A stretch of DNA of 64,000 bases from Mycobacterium interjectum (GTDB lineage: Bacteria > Actinomycetota > Actinomycetes > Mycobacteriales > Mycobacteriaceae): positions 1-64,000 of the forward strand of contig LQPB01000045.1 of the NCBI GenBank assembly GCA_002102225.1, read 5' to 3'. The notes beneath the pieces are model-generated. The model was not told where the DNA came from. It made no database searches and saw only the letters and a list, made by a program, of their open reading frames with translations. This document shows, in pieces, positions 20,537 through 30,122 of the stretch. Position 1 is the stretch's first letter; the number at the start of each line of letters is the position of its first letter. The translations under genes were made by a program, and so were the position numbers.

Positions 20537-22342
20537 ATGGCCTTCTCCGTCCAGATGCCGGCACTCGGTGAGAGCGTCACCGAGGGGACGGTTACGCGCT
20601 GGCTCAAGCAGGAAGGCGACACGGTCGAACTCGACGAGCCGCTCGTCGAGGTGTCGACCGACAAGGTCGACACCGAGATCCCCTCGCCCGCCGCGGGCGT
20701 GCTGACCAAGATCATCGCCCAGGAGGACGACACCGTCGAGGTCGGTGGCGAACTGGCCGTCATCGGCGACGCGGGCGAGCAACCCCAGGCCCAGCCCGCG
20801 GCGCCCAGCCAACCGGAGCCCGAGCCCGAGCCGCAGCCCCGCGCCGAGGCCCAGCCCGAGCCGCAGCCCGAACCCGAGCCCGCGTCGGCGGCCCCGGCGG
20901 CCCAGCCGGAGTCGGGGGCCGGCGCTTCCGGCGACTCCAAGCCGGTGCTGATGCCCGAGCTGGGTGAGTCGGTGGCCGAAGGCACCGTGACCCGCTGGCT
21001 GAAGAAGGTCGGCGATTCGGTTCAGGTCGACGAGCCGCTGGTGGAGGTGTCCACCGACAAGGTGGATACCGAAATCCCCTCCCCGGTGGCCGGCGTGCTC
21101 GTCAGCATCACCGCCGAGGAGGACGCGACCGTGCCGGTCGGCGGCGAGTTGGCGCGGATCGGCTCGAGCGCGGAGGCATCCGGTGCGAGCGCCCCGTCGG
21201 CCGCGCCCGCGCCCAAGCCGGAGCCAAAACCCGAACCCAAGCCCGAGCCGAAACCCGAGCCACAGCCGGTTTCCCAGGCTAAATCGGCCCCCGCGCCCAA
21301 GCCCGAACCGGCGCCGAAACCGCAACCGGCCCCGGCCCCGGCCGCCGCGGAATCCGGCGGCCCGGGCACCGACGGCGCGCCGTACGTGACACCGCTGGTG
21401 CGAAAGCTGGCCAACGAAAACAACATCGACCTCGCCGAGGTCACGGGCACCGGCGTCGGCGGCCGCATCCGCAAGCAGGACGTACTCGCCGCCGCCCAGA
21501 AGAGACAAGAAGCCAAGGCGGCGCCCGCGCCCGCGCAGGCCCCCGCCGCCGCGCCCGCCGCACAGCCGGCCAAGGCGGCTCCCGCCGCCGCGGCCGCCCC
21601 GGCGCCCGCGCTGGCGCACCTGCGTGGCACCACGCAGAAGGCCAGCCGGATCCGCCAGATCACCGCGGCCAAGACCCGCGAGTCCCTGCAGGCCACGGCC
21701 CAGCTCACCCAGACCCACGAGGTCGACATGACCAAGATCGTCGGGCTGCGGGCCAGGGCCAAGTCGGCGTTCGCCGAGCGCGAGGGCGTGAACCTGACCT
21801 ACCTGCCGTTCATCGCCCGGGCCGTGATCGACGCCCTGAAGATCCACCCGAACATCAACGCCAGCTACAACGAGGACACCAAGGAGATCACCTACTACGA
21901 CGCCGAACACCTGGGCTTCGCCGTCGACACCGAGCAGGGGCTGCTCTCCCCCGTCGTCCACAACGCCGGCGACCTGTCGCTGGCCGGCCTGGCCAGGGCG
22001 ATCGCCGACATCGCCGAGCGCGCCCGCTCGGGCAACCTCAAGCCTGACGAGTTGTCCGGCGGCACCTTCACCATCACCAACATCGGCAGCCAGGGCGCCC
22101 TGTTCGACACCCCGATCCTGGTGCCGCCGCAGGCCGCGATGCTGGGCACCGGCGCGATCGTCAAGCGGCCGCGGGTGATCGTCGACGAGTTCGGCAACGA
22201 GTCGATCGGCGTCCGCTCGGTGTGCTATCTCCCGCTGACCTATGACCATCGGCTGATCGACGGCGCCGATGCCGGACGTTTCCTCACCACGATCAAGCAC
22301 CGGCTCGAAGAGGCAGCGTTCGAGGCCGACCTTGGTCTTTAG
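20537..22342 (+). CDS. dlaT: Dihydrolipoamide acyltransferase DlaT (E2 of pyruvate dehydrogenase), two lipoyl domains
   Basis: The 601-residue E2 has two lipoyl domains, each with the lipoylated Lys in [12 protein letters not shown] (Lys43 in the first). They are joined by Pro/Ala/Glu linkers made of repeated PEPKPEP-like units. A peripheral-subunit-binding domain follows ([17 protein letters not shown]), then a long Ala/Pro linker, then the catalytic core ending in [15 protein letters not shown] with the active His and Asp. DlaT also serves in the peroxynitrite reductase/peroxidase system of M. tuberculosis. It is longer than the 553-residue M. tuberculosis protein, mainly by linker. The genes that make and attach lipoate follow on the same strand. 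Confidence 0.95.
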   Translation: MAFSVQMPALGESVTEGTVTRWLKQEGDTVELDEPLVEVSTDKVDTEIPSPAAGVLTKIIAQEDDTVEVGGELAVIGDAGEQPQAQPAAPSQPEPEPEPQPRAEAQPEPQPEPEPASAAPAAQPESGAGASGDSKPVLMPELGESVAEGTVTRWLKKVGDSVQVDEPLVEVSTDKVDTEIPSPVAGVLVSITAEEDATVPVGGELARIGSSAEASGASAPSAAPAPKPEPKPEPKPEPKPEPQPVSQAKSAPAPKPEPAPKPQPAPAPAAAESGGPGTDGAPYVTPLVRKLANENNIDLAEVTGTGVGGRIRKQDVLAAAQKRQEAKAAPAPAQAPAAAPAAQPAKAAPAAAAAPAPALAHLRGTTQKASRIRQITAAKTRESLQATAQLTQTHEVDMTKIVGLRARAKSAFAEREGVNLTYLPFIARAVIDALKIHPNINASYNEDTKEITYYDAEHLGFAVDTEQGLLSPVVHNAGDLSLAGLARAIADIAERARSGNLKPDELSGGTFTITNIGSQGALFDTPILVPPQAAMLGTGAIVKRPRVIVDEFGNESIGVRSVCYLPLTYDHRLIDGADAGRFLTTIKHRLEEAAFEADLGL

Positions 22343-22357
22343 GAGGCTTGGACAACC

Positions 22358-23269
22358 GTGGCCAAGCCCGTCATCGCGATAGCGGGTTCGTCCGGCCTGA
22401 TCGGCTCGGCTTTGGCCGCGGCGCTGCGCGCCGCCGACTACCCGGTGCTGCGCATCGTGCGCCGGACGCCGACGAATTCCGAGGAACTGCACTGGAACCC
22501 GGAGAGCGGCGATTTCGACGCCGACGCGCTCGCCGACGTCGACGTCGTCGTCAACCTGTGCGGGGTCAACATCGGCCAGCGCCGCTGGTCGGGTGCCTTC
22601 AAACAGAGCCTGCGCGACAGCCGCATCGACCCCACCGAGGTGCTGGCCAACGCCGTCGCCGACGCCGGCGTCGAGACGCTGATCAACGCCAGCGCGGTGG
22701 GCTACTACGGAAACACCAAAGATCGCGTGGTGGACGAAAGCGCCAGGGCGGGAACGGGTTTCCTGGCCCAGCTGTGCGAGGACTGGGAGGCCGCCACGCT
22801 GCCGGCCCAGTACGCGGGCACCCGGGTGGTGCTGGCCCGCACCGGCCTGGTGCTGGCCCGGTCGGGCGGCGCCCTGCGCCGGCTGCGGCCGCTGTTTTCG
22901 ACGGGGCTGGGCGCCCGGCTGGGCAGCGGCCGCCAATACATGTCCTGGATCACGCTCGAGGATGAGGTGCGCGCGCTGCTGTTCGCAATCTCACACCCGT
23001 CGCTGTCGGGCCCGGTGAACATGACCGGACCGGCGCCGGTGACCAACGCGGAGTTCACCACCGCCTTCGGTCGGGCCGTCAACCGTCCCACCCCGCTGAT
23101 GCTGCCCGGTTTCGCGATGCGGGCCGCGCTCGGGGAGTTCGCCGAGGAGGGGCTGCTCATCGGCCAGCGGGCGATCCCGTCGGCGCTGGAACGCGCCGGT
23201 TTCCAGTTCCACCACAACACCATTGGCGAAGCGCTCGCCTTTGCCACCGCCCGGCGCGATCACGACTAG
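22358..23269 (+). CDS. NAD-dependent epimerase-like protein, SDR39U1/TIGR01777 family
   Basis: This 303-residue atypical short-chain dehydrogenase starts at GTG 22358, fifteen bases after dlaT. The nucleotide fold [19 protein letters not shown] is at the N-terminus, with [13 protein letters not shown] and [11 protein letters not shown] in the middle and the family's C-terminal DUF1731-like region from about residue 245. The family is found widely and has no firmly assigned reaction. Its fixed place between dlaT and lipB (as Rv2216) suggests a link with lipoate or pyruvate dehydrogenase, but that is only context. Confidence 0.88.
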   Translation: MAKPVIAIAGSSGLIGSALAAALRAADYPVLRIVRRTPTNSEELHWNPESGDFDADALADVDVVVNLCGVNIGQRRWSGAFKQSLRDSRIDPTEVLANAVADAGVETLINASAVGYYGNTKDRVVDESARAGTGFLAQLCEDWEAATLPAQYAGTRVVLARTGLVLARSGGALRRLRPLFSTGLGARLGSGRQYMSWITLEDEVRALLFAISHPSLSGPVNMTGPAPVTNAEFTTAFGRAVNRPTPLMLPGFAMRAALGEFAEEGLLIGQRAIPSALERAGFQFHHNTIGEALAFATARRDHD

Positions 23270-23316
23270 TGGCGTGCGCGTCGCCGGGCGGGCGCGGGCC
23301 GGGTACCGTCACGAAC

Positions 23317-24015
23317 GTGAGTCCTTCCATCCGGTCGAGCGCGACCGCGATCGACGTCCGGCAGCTGGGGACGGTTGAGTACCGCACCGCCTGGCAGCTG
23401 CAGCGCGACCTGGCCGACGCCCGAGTCGCCGGCGGGCCCGACACGCTGCTGCTCCTGGAGCACCCGCCGGTGTACACGGCGGGACGGCGCACCGAACCGC
23501 ACGAGCGCCCGGTTGACGGCACGCCCGTCGTCGACACCGACCGTGGCGGCAAGATCACCTGGCACGGGCCCGGGCAGCTGGTCGGATACCCGATCGTCGG
23601 GCTCGCCGAACCGCTCGATGTCGTCAAATACGTTCGGCGCCTTGAGGAATCGCTGATGAAGGTGTGCGCCGACGTGGGCCTGGACACCGTGCGGGTGGAC
23701 GGTCGGTCGGGGGTGTGGGTGCCCGCCGGCGCCGGCCGGCCCGCGCGCAAGGTGGCCGCCATCGGCGTGCGGGTGGCGCGCGCCACCACGTTGCACGGGT
23801 TCGCGCTCAACTGCGACTGCGATCTGGGCGCGTTCACCGCGATCGTCCCGTGCGGCATCAGCGACGCCGGGGTGACGTCCCTGTCGGCCGAACTGGGGCG
23901 CACGGTTGCGGTCGGCGAGGTACGGGCGGCGGTCGCGGCCGCGGTCTGCGACGCGCTGGACGGCGCGCTGCCGGTCCGTGACCAGCCCGCCGCCCGCGTA
24001 GCATCAACCATGTGA
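23317..24015 (+). CDS. lipB: Octanoyltransferase LipB
   Basis: From GTG 23317 ([18 protein letters not shown]) the protein has 232 residues, close to M. tuberculosis LipB (230). It moves octanoate from acyl carrier protein onto lipoyl domains, such as those of DlaT upstream. The catalytic pair is visible: Lys in [14 protein letters not shown] and Cys in [33 protein letters not shown] is also typical. An upstream in-frame ATG at 23269 would overlap the epimerase stop and add an unconserved tail. The stop overlaps lipA by four bases (GTGA). Confidence 0.94.
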   Translation: MSPSIRSSATAIDVRQLGTVEYRTAWQLQRDLADARVAGGPDTLLLLEHPPVYTAGRRTEPHERPVDGTPVVDTDRGGKITWHGPGQLVGYPIVGLAEPLDVVKYVRRLEESLMKVCADVGLDTVRVDGRSGVWVPAGAGRPARKVAAIGVRVARATTLHGFALNCDCDLGAFTAIVPCGISDAGVTSLSAELGRTVAVGEVRAAVAAAVCDALDGALPVRDQPAARVASTM

Positions 24016-24938
24016 CTGTCGCCCCCGAAGGACGCAAACTGCTGCGCCTGGAGGTGCGCAATGCGCAGACGCCGATCGAGCGCAAGCCGCCGTGGATCAA
24101 GGTCCGGGCCCGGATGGGGCCCGAGTACACGCAGCTGAAGGGCCTGGTCCGGCGCGAGGGCCTGCACACGGTCTGCGAAGAGGCCGGTTGCCCCAACATC
24201 TTCGAGTGCTGGGAGGACCGGGAAGCCACCTTCCTGATCGGCGGCGACCAGTGCACCCGCCGCTGCGACTTCTGCCAGATCGACACCGGCAAGCCCGCGG
24301 CCCTGGACCGCGACGAACCCCGGCGGGTCGCCGACAGCGTGCGGGCGATGGGGCTGCGCTACGCGACCGTCACCGGCGTCGCCCGCGACGACCTGCCCGA
24401 CGGTGGGGCCTGGCTGTACGCGGAGACGGTGCGCGCCATCAAAGAGCTTAACCCGTCGACCGGAGTCGAGCTGTTGATCCCCGACTTCAACGGCGAACAC
24501 TCGCGACTGGCGGAGGTCTTCGCGTCGCGCCCGGAAGTGTTGGCGCACAACGTCGAAACCGTGCCGCGCATCTTCAAGCGGATCCGGCCCGCGTTCACCT
24601 ATCGCCGCAGCCTGGACGTGATCACCGCGGCCCGCGACGCCGGCCTGGTCACCAAGAGCAACCTCATCCTGGGGCTGGGCGAGACCCCTGACGAGGTGCG
24701 CGGCGCGCTGACCGACCTGCGCGACGCCGGCTGCGACATCGTGACGATCACCCAATACCTGCGTCCGACGGCGCGCCACCACCCGGTCGAGCGCTGGGTG
24801 ACGCCCGAGGAGTTCGACGAATTCGCCCGGGACGCCGAAGCGCTGGGCTTTACCGGGGTGCTGGCCGGACCGCTGGTGCGGTCGTCGTACCGGGCCGGGC
24901 GGCTCTACGCGCAAGCCGTTGCCGGCCGCGTCCCGTAA
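24012..24938 (+). CDS. lipA: Lipoyl synthase LipA (radical SAM)
   Basis: This is a 308-residue radical SAM enzyme that inserts two sulfur atoms into protein-bound octanoate to make lipoate. The auxiliary cluster ligands are in [12 protein letters not shown] (CX4CX5C), the radical SAM cluster in CTRRCDFC (CX3CX2C), and the essential C-terminal RSSYRAGR is present. The start is GTG 24012, in the overlap with the lipB stop; a nearby ATG is out of frame. Gene order dlaT-epimerase-lipB-lipA places substrate and modifying enzymes in one operon. Confidence 0.95.
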   Translation: MTVAPEGRKLLRLEVRNAQTPIERKPPWIKVRARMGPEYTQLKGLVRREGLHTVCEEAGCPNIFECWEDREATFLIGGDQCTRRCDFCQIDTGKPAALDRDEPRRVADSVRAMGLRYATVTGVARDDLPDGGAWLYAETVRAIKELNPSTGVELLIPDFNGEHSRLAEVFASRPEVLAHNVETVPRIFKRIRPAFTYRRSLDVITAARDAGLVTKSNLILGLGETPDEVRGALTDLRDAGCDIVTITQYLRPTARHHPVERWVTPEEFDEFARDAEALGFTGVLAGPLVRSSYRAGRLYAQAVAGRVP

Positions 24939-24965
24939 CCGGGCACGAACGTATCCTTGGTGACT

Positions 24966-25718
24966 ATGGCTAAACCCCGCACTGCCGCCGAGAACAAGGC
25001 CGCCCGGGCTCAGGCGGCGGCCGCCCGCAAGGCCGCGGCCAAGGAGCGCCGCGGCCAGCTGTGGCAGGCGTTCAACATGCAGCGCAAGGAGGACAAGCGG
25101 CTGCTGCCGTACATGATCGGCGCCTTCGTGCTGATCGTCGGCGTCTCGGTGGCCGCCGGCGTGTGGGCCGGCGGGCTGACCATGCTCACGCTCATCCCGC
25201 TCGGCGTGCTGCTGGGCGCCCTGGTCATGTTCATCATCTTCAGCCGGCGGGCCCAGCGCTCGATCTACCGCAAGGCCGAAGGTCAAACCGGCGCCGCGGC
25301 GTGGGTGCTGGACAACCTGCGCGGCAAGTGGCGGGTGACCCCCGGCGTCGCCGCGACCGGTCACTTCGACGCCGTGCACCGGGTGCTCGGCCGGCCCGGG
25401 GTCATCCTCGTCGGCGAGGGATCGGCGGCCCGGGTCAAACCGCTGCTGGCCCAGGAGAAGAAGCGCACCGCCCGCCTGGTGGGCGAGGTCCCGATCTACG
25501 ACATCGTCGTCGGCAACGGCGAGGGCGAGGTTCCGCTGGGCAAGCTGGAGCGCCACCTCACGCGGCTGCCGAACAACATCACCGTCAAACAGATCGACTC
25601 GCTCGAGTCGCGGCTGGCCGCCCTGGGGTCGCGGGCCGGCGCTGCCGTCATGCCCAAGGGCCCGCTGCCGAACGCCGGCAAGATGCGCGGCGTGCAGCGC
25701 ACCGTGCGCCGCCGGTAG
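24966..25718 (+). CDS. DUF4191 membrane protein (Rv2219-like)
   Basis: I use ATG 24966 (MAKPRTAAENKAARAQ), giving 250 residues, the M. tuberculosis length. An in-frame start nine bases upstream is possible. The N-terminus is a charged Ala/Lys/Arg helix that could form a coiled coil. Two membrane segments follow near 45-90 (YMIGAFVLIVGVSVAAGVWA and LTLIPLGVLLGALVMFIIF). The C-terminal cytoplasmic domain ends in basic residues. It follows lipA by 27 bases on the same strand. The function is unknown. Confidence 0.88.
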   Translation: MAKPRTAAENKAARAQAAAARKAAAKERRGQLWQAFNMQRKEDKRLLPYMIGAFVLIVGVSVAAGVWAGGLTMLTLIPLGVLLGALVMFIIFSRRAQRSIYRKAEGQTGAAAWVLDNLRGKWRVTPGVAATGHFDAVHRVLGRPGVILVGEGSAARVKPLLAQEKKRTARLVGEVPIYDIVVGNGEGEVPLGKLERHLTRLPNNITVKQIDSLESRLAALGSRAGAAVMPKGPLPNAGKMRGVQRTVRRR

Positions 25719-25727
25719 CCGCCATCA

Positions 25728-25842
25728 GCGGCGATCGCAAGCGCGGCGAAGCCGGGCGCCGCGGGTCGCCGCCATCAGATCAGCGGCGATCGCAAGCGCG
25801 GCGAAGCCGGGCGCCGCGGGTCGCCGCCATCAGATCAGCGGC
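25728..25842. repeat. Two 55 bp tandem units plus a partial third of the MIRU-like repeat
   Basis: Full units are 25728-25782 and 25783-25837, identical as far as I can read, with a partial start (GCGGCG) at 25838. They share their first 40 or so bases with the units at 6111-6223 apart from a few changes. The array lies between the convergent DUF4191 and RDD genes. The last bases of unit two form the RDD stop codon, as seen for some mycobacterial interspersed units that overlap neighbouring stops or starts. Confidence 0.85.
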
Positions 25843-26266
25843 GGACCACCGCGGTGCCGCTGAGGCGATCGTGCAGGCCGCGGCCGTCGGAATCGGTCAA
25901 CAGCGCCGGGATGACTATCGCGACGAGCAGCCCGCGCACCGCCAGCCGGCCGAGCCCGACCGGCACCCGCCCGTCCACCGACGCCACCTGCAGGCCCAGC
26001 GCCAACTGCCCCGGCGTGAAACTGAACAACCGCACCGCCACCAGGCCCAGCACGAGCCAGGTGACCAACACCGCCGTCGACAGCATCCGTTGGGAAAACA
26101 GGCCGAATGCCATGGCCAGCGCCGCCAGACCATAGGCGATCAGCCAGTCGATCATCAGCGCGGCGAGGCGGCGGCCCATCGGCGCCAGCGATCCCGGCCC
26201 GCGCTGCGGCAGGCCGAGCCTCTCGCCGGGATAGGCCGACCGCGCCCCCGACAAACCCTCGGTCAC
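25835..26266 (-). CDS. RDD-family membrane protein (Rv2219A-like)
   Basis: This 143-residue protein has an RDD domain: GRRLAALMIDWLIAYGLAAL holds the paired Arg and Asp, followed by a second membrane segment (LSTAVLVTWLVLGLVAVRLF) and a third near 120 (GLLVAIVIPALL). RDD proteins are small transporter-like or accessory membrane proteins of mostly unknown function. It matches Rv2219A (about 139 aa). Its stop codon is part of the MIRU-like array, and its start faces glnA1 across about 200 bases. Confidence 0.88.
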   Translation of the reverse strand: MTEGLSGARSAYPGERLGLPQRGPGSLAPMGRRLAALMIDWLIAYGLAALAMAFGLFSQRMLSTAVLVTWLVLGLVAVRLFSFTPGQLALGLQVASVDGRVPVGLGRLAVRGLLVAIVIPALLTDSDGRGLHDRLSGTAVVRR

Positions 26267-26381
26267 AGGGGCCGCCGGGAACTAGTGCGCCCGTTCAGCC
26301 GACCAGATACGATCTTGCGGGTCATGGCCCCACAATAGAACCCGCCGGCGACCCGGTTTCTGCTGCGGGGAGCATGGTCAC

Positions 26382-26419
26382 GTAACCTCTGCGCAACATC
26401 GGGTTGACTGACGGGCAAC
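26382..26419 (+). promoter_or_regulatory. GlnR-type nitrogen operator upstream of glnA1
   Basis: Four five-base half-sites lie at exact six-base spacing: GTAAC (26382-26386), GCAAC (26393-26397), TTGAC (26404-26408) and GCAAC (26415-26419). The actinobacterial GlnR box is gTnAC-n6-GaAAC-n6-GtnAC-n6-GaAAC, so the architecture fits fully and only one base is off in most half-sites. It ends 50 bases before the glnA1 start, with TANNNT-type -10 candidates at 26421-26426 and 26430-26435. Regulation of glnA1 by nitrogen status through GlnR is the inference. Confidence 0.7.
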
Positions 26420-26469
26420 ATACGCTCCATAGCGTCAGGCCGCGGATCACCAAGTAAAGGAGCAATTCT

Positions 26470-27906
<1,437 letters not shown>

Positions 27907-27924
27907 GCCGTCGCAACCCTGGAC

Positions 27925-27965
27925 ACCGCCCGCGCGGGCTCGCTAGCCGCGCGGGCGGTTTCGTT
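27925..27965 (+). terminator. Intrinsic terminator after glnA1
   Basis: A perfect 13-base stem, 27925-27937 (ACCGCCCGCGCGG) with 27947-27959 (CCGCGCGGGCGGT), has a nine-base loop and is followed by TTCGTT. It begins 19 bases after the glnA1 stop. Confidence 0.88.
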
Positions 27966-28131
27966 ATGAGCGGCTTTCGCGCCCAAACATAATCCCTTGC
28001 GAGGCGTCCCGGCGTGTCTTCGCAACTGGTTATGTGTCGCGATCCGGACGCCGCGTTCGAGCGTCGCGGTGTTGGCCGAGGTGTGGCTGGGATGTGACCG
28101 TTCCGCGACGGCGACAAAGGACGCTCATGTC

Positions 28132-28368
28132 ATGACAGCGCTCGCCCTCATCTCGGCGCTCGGGGCCGCCCTGTGCCTCGGCTACTACCTCGGGCGCCGC
28201 GCGGGTTCCCGGCCGTCGACCTGGAAGAGGCGAACGAGCCGGATCGCGCTGGGCCGGCTCGCGATCACCCTGCTCGTGCTGATCACCGCGCGGCGGGTCC
28301 GGGCGCTGGGAATCATTGAGCCACTTGGGCTTCTGCGGGGTGGCGTCGCGCGGTTGCGGTCCTACTGA
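28132..28368 (+). CDS. Small basic membrane protein, hypothetical
   Basis: From ATG 28132, with AAAGGAC ten bases upstream, the frame gives 78 residues. There is an N-terminal membrane segment (MTALALISALGAALCLGYYLG), then basic residues (RRAGSRPSTWKRRTSR), then a second hydrophobic stretch (LAITLLVLITARRV). An alternative ATG five bases upstream stops after two codons. It follows the glnA1 terminator and converges with the gene at 28390. The function is unknown; the topology and ribosome site are the support. Confidence 0.5.
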   Translation: MTALALISALGAALCLGYYLGRRAGSRPSTWKRRTSRIALGRLAITLLVLITARRVRALGIIEPLGLLRGGVARLRSY

Positions 28369-28389
28369 GGCCGCCACGGCCGGTCGGGG

Positions 28390-28608
28390 TCAGTTGGGTC
28401 GTCGGCCCATGATCCCGCGGGTCATCCGGACGGGTTGCCCCTCGGCCATCTCGACGACCTCCAGCCAGCCCCCGGGAGCGACATAGTGCCGCTCGACGTC
28501 CTCGCGGTGCATTTGGATGATCAGCACCCCCGCGTCGGTCACCTCGTAGCTGTCGAAGGCACCGTAGTCCCGCGGTTCGCCGTTGCTGAACACCACCGTG
28601 AAGGCCAC
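28390..28608 (-). CDS. Small conserved hypothetical protein, 72 aa
   Basis: The product is a compact, mostly beta protein beginning MAFTVVFSNGEPRDYGAFDSYEV with no membrane segment or Cys. It starts nine bases after the stop of the LLM-class oxidoreductase on the same strand, so it is probably the last gene of the glnE operon. Charged and hydrophobic residues alternate as in real coding sequence. I do not recognise a family and propose no function. Confidence 0.65.
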   Translation of the reverse strand: MAFTVVFSNGEPRDYGAFDSYEVTDAGVLIIQMHREDVERHYVAPGGWLEVVEMAEGQPVRMTRGIMGRRPN

Positions 28609-28617
28609 GAGTAAATT

Positions 28618-29478
28618 TTAGCCGTCGAGCGCCAGGTCCTTGCGGAAGCGCTGCATGCCGTCGATCTTGTCGGCCAGGGTGGCGTCGGGCCCGGAATAGA
28701 ACATCCACGGCATGGTGATGATGCCGGTGATGCCGGCATCGGCGGCGCGCTTGTAGTCGGCGGTGGTGAAGGCGTCGGTCAGCGGCGTCAGGACGGTGAA
28801 ATCGTCCAGCGAACGCCCGTTTTCGGCGCGCAGTTCGCGCAGCCGGCCCACCGCCTCGATGGCCCGATCGGTCTTGATCAGGTCACCGATCCAGCCGTCG
28901 TTGCGGGACGCGCGGCGCAGCGCCACGTCGCTGAGGCCGCCGACGTACACCGGTATCGGCGGCGGTGTCGGCTCCATCTCCAGCCGCGGCGCCCGGTAGA
29001 ACTCGCCGCCGAATTCCGTCCAGCCCGGCCGCCACAGCGCCCGCATGAGGTCGATGATCTCGTCGGTGCGTTTGCCGCGCGCGGCGAACTGCTCGCCCAT
29101 CAGCGCGAATTCCTCCCGGCACCAGCCGACGCCGATGCCGAGCTCCACCCGTCCCGACGCCAAGACCGCCGCGGTGCCAATGGCTTTCGCCGCCGAGTAG
29201 GGGTTGCGCATCGCCGGGATGTAGACGGTGGTGACGAACCGCAGTCGCGTGGTGACCTGGGCCAGCGCCCCGACGAGCACCCACGGGTCGGGCCAGTCGG
29301 TGAAGGGCTGCCAGCGCCGCTCCCCGTCCTTGGTGTACGGATACGGCGTGTCCAGGGTCTCCAGGTTGACGACGTGGTCCGGGATGCCGATGCCGTCGTA
29401 GCCGAGTTCGTCGGCGGCCTTGGCGATCTCGACGATCTCCCGGGTGTTCAAAAAGGCGCTGCTGACGTAGAACTTCAT
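28618..29478 (-). CDS. LLM-class (probably F420-dependent) oxidoreductase
   Basis: This is a 286-residue luciferase-like TIM barrel. The N-terminal ELGYDGIGIPDHV and the central ASGRVELGIGVGW are the typical segments of the actinobacterial TIGR03619-like group, most of which use coenzyme F420 rather than FMN. The substrate is unknown. Its ATG overlaps the stop of the hotdog gene by four bases, so they are translated together. I do not recall this gene between glnE and glnA1 in M. tuberculosis. Confidence 0.85.
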   Translation of the reverse strand: MKFYVSSAFLNTREIVEIAKAADELGYDGIGIPDHVVNLETLDTPYPYTKDGERRWQPFTDWPDPWVLVGALAQVTTRLRFVTTVYIPAMRNPYSAAKAIGTAAVLASGRVELGIGVGWCREEFALMGEQFAARGKRTDEIIDLMRALWRPGWTEFGGEFYRAPRLEMEPTPPPIPVYVGGLSDVALRRASRNDGWIGDLIKTDRAIEAVGRLRELRAENGRSLDDFTVLTPLTDAFTTADYKRAADAGITGIITMPWMFYSGPDATLADKIDGMQRFRKDLALDG

Positions 29479-30122
29479 TGCGCTTCCCGCGCCCAGGACG
29501 GCTCGATGAAGACGCCCTCCGCCTCGACGGTGACGCCAGCGTCATCCGAAATGGTGCCTCGCGCAAAGACTTTCACACCTTCTTTGCCCTCGATCCAGGC
29601 CTCGGACCGAAGCGGGCCCAGCGGGGTGCCGCGCAGATACCTCACGGTGATGGTTCCGGTGAACCGCGGCTTGGACAGGCCCTCGCTGGCCGCCTCGCCC
29701 AGCATGTGGTCCAGCACCAGGGCGCTCACCCCGCCGTGTACCAGCTTGGGCGGGCCCTCGTAGGCCGCCCCGAGGATGAACTCGCTCCAGCACCGGCCAC
29801 CGCCGTCGTGGTGGACGATGACGGGCGGGGCGATCGGATTGCCCAGGCCGATCGCGGCGTTTCCCAGCGTCAGTGGGCGACCGCTGTCGACGCGGTAGCT
29901 CACTCCCATCGGCCGGGTCCGTTGCCGCAACGACTCGGTGACGGCCTCGATCGCGGCTCGCGCGCCCGCGACGACGTCCTCGCCGGCGTCGGTGCGGATC
30001 GTGGCATCGATGAGCTCGCGGACGGCGTCGGCCAGCGGCGTGTACAGCGCCGTCACCCGTGCCGCCTCCGCCGCGCTGAGCACCTCGAATGTGGCATCCA
30101 ACGCGCCGGCCTCCTGACTCAA
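29475..30122 (-). CDS. PaaI-type hotdog-fold thioesterase
   Basis: The 215-residue protein has about 80 residues of helical N-terminal extension before a single hotdog domain. The core shows the typical [22 protein letters not shown], with the HGG motif and the Asp that serves acyl-CoA thioester hydrolysis in PaaI and related enzymes. It overlaps glnE by four bases upstream (ATGA) and the LLM oxidoreductase by four bases downstream. Both couplings suggest a shared transcript with glnE and a joint task with the oxidoreductase on an acyl-CoA substrate. Confidence 0.85.
   Translation of the reverse strand: MSQEAGALDATFEVLSAAEAARVTALYTPLADAVRELIDATIRTDAGEDVVAGARAAIEAVTESLRQRTRPMGVSYRVDSGRPLTLGNAAIGLGNPIAPPVIVHHDGGGRCWSEFILGAAYEGPPKLVHGGVSALVLDHMLGEAASEGLSKPRFTGTITVRYLRGTPLGPLRSEAWIEGKEGVKVFARGTISDDAGVTVEAEGVFIEPSWAREAQ

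Noticed and set aside
20528-22936. Minus-strand open frame of 802 codons opposite dlaT, with Gly/Leu repeats
   Set aside because: The repeats mirror the Pro/Glu/Ala linkers of DlaT. It has no start context and no domain.
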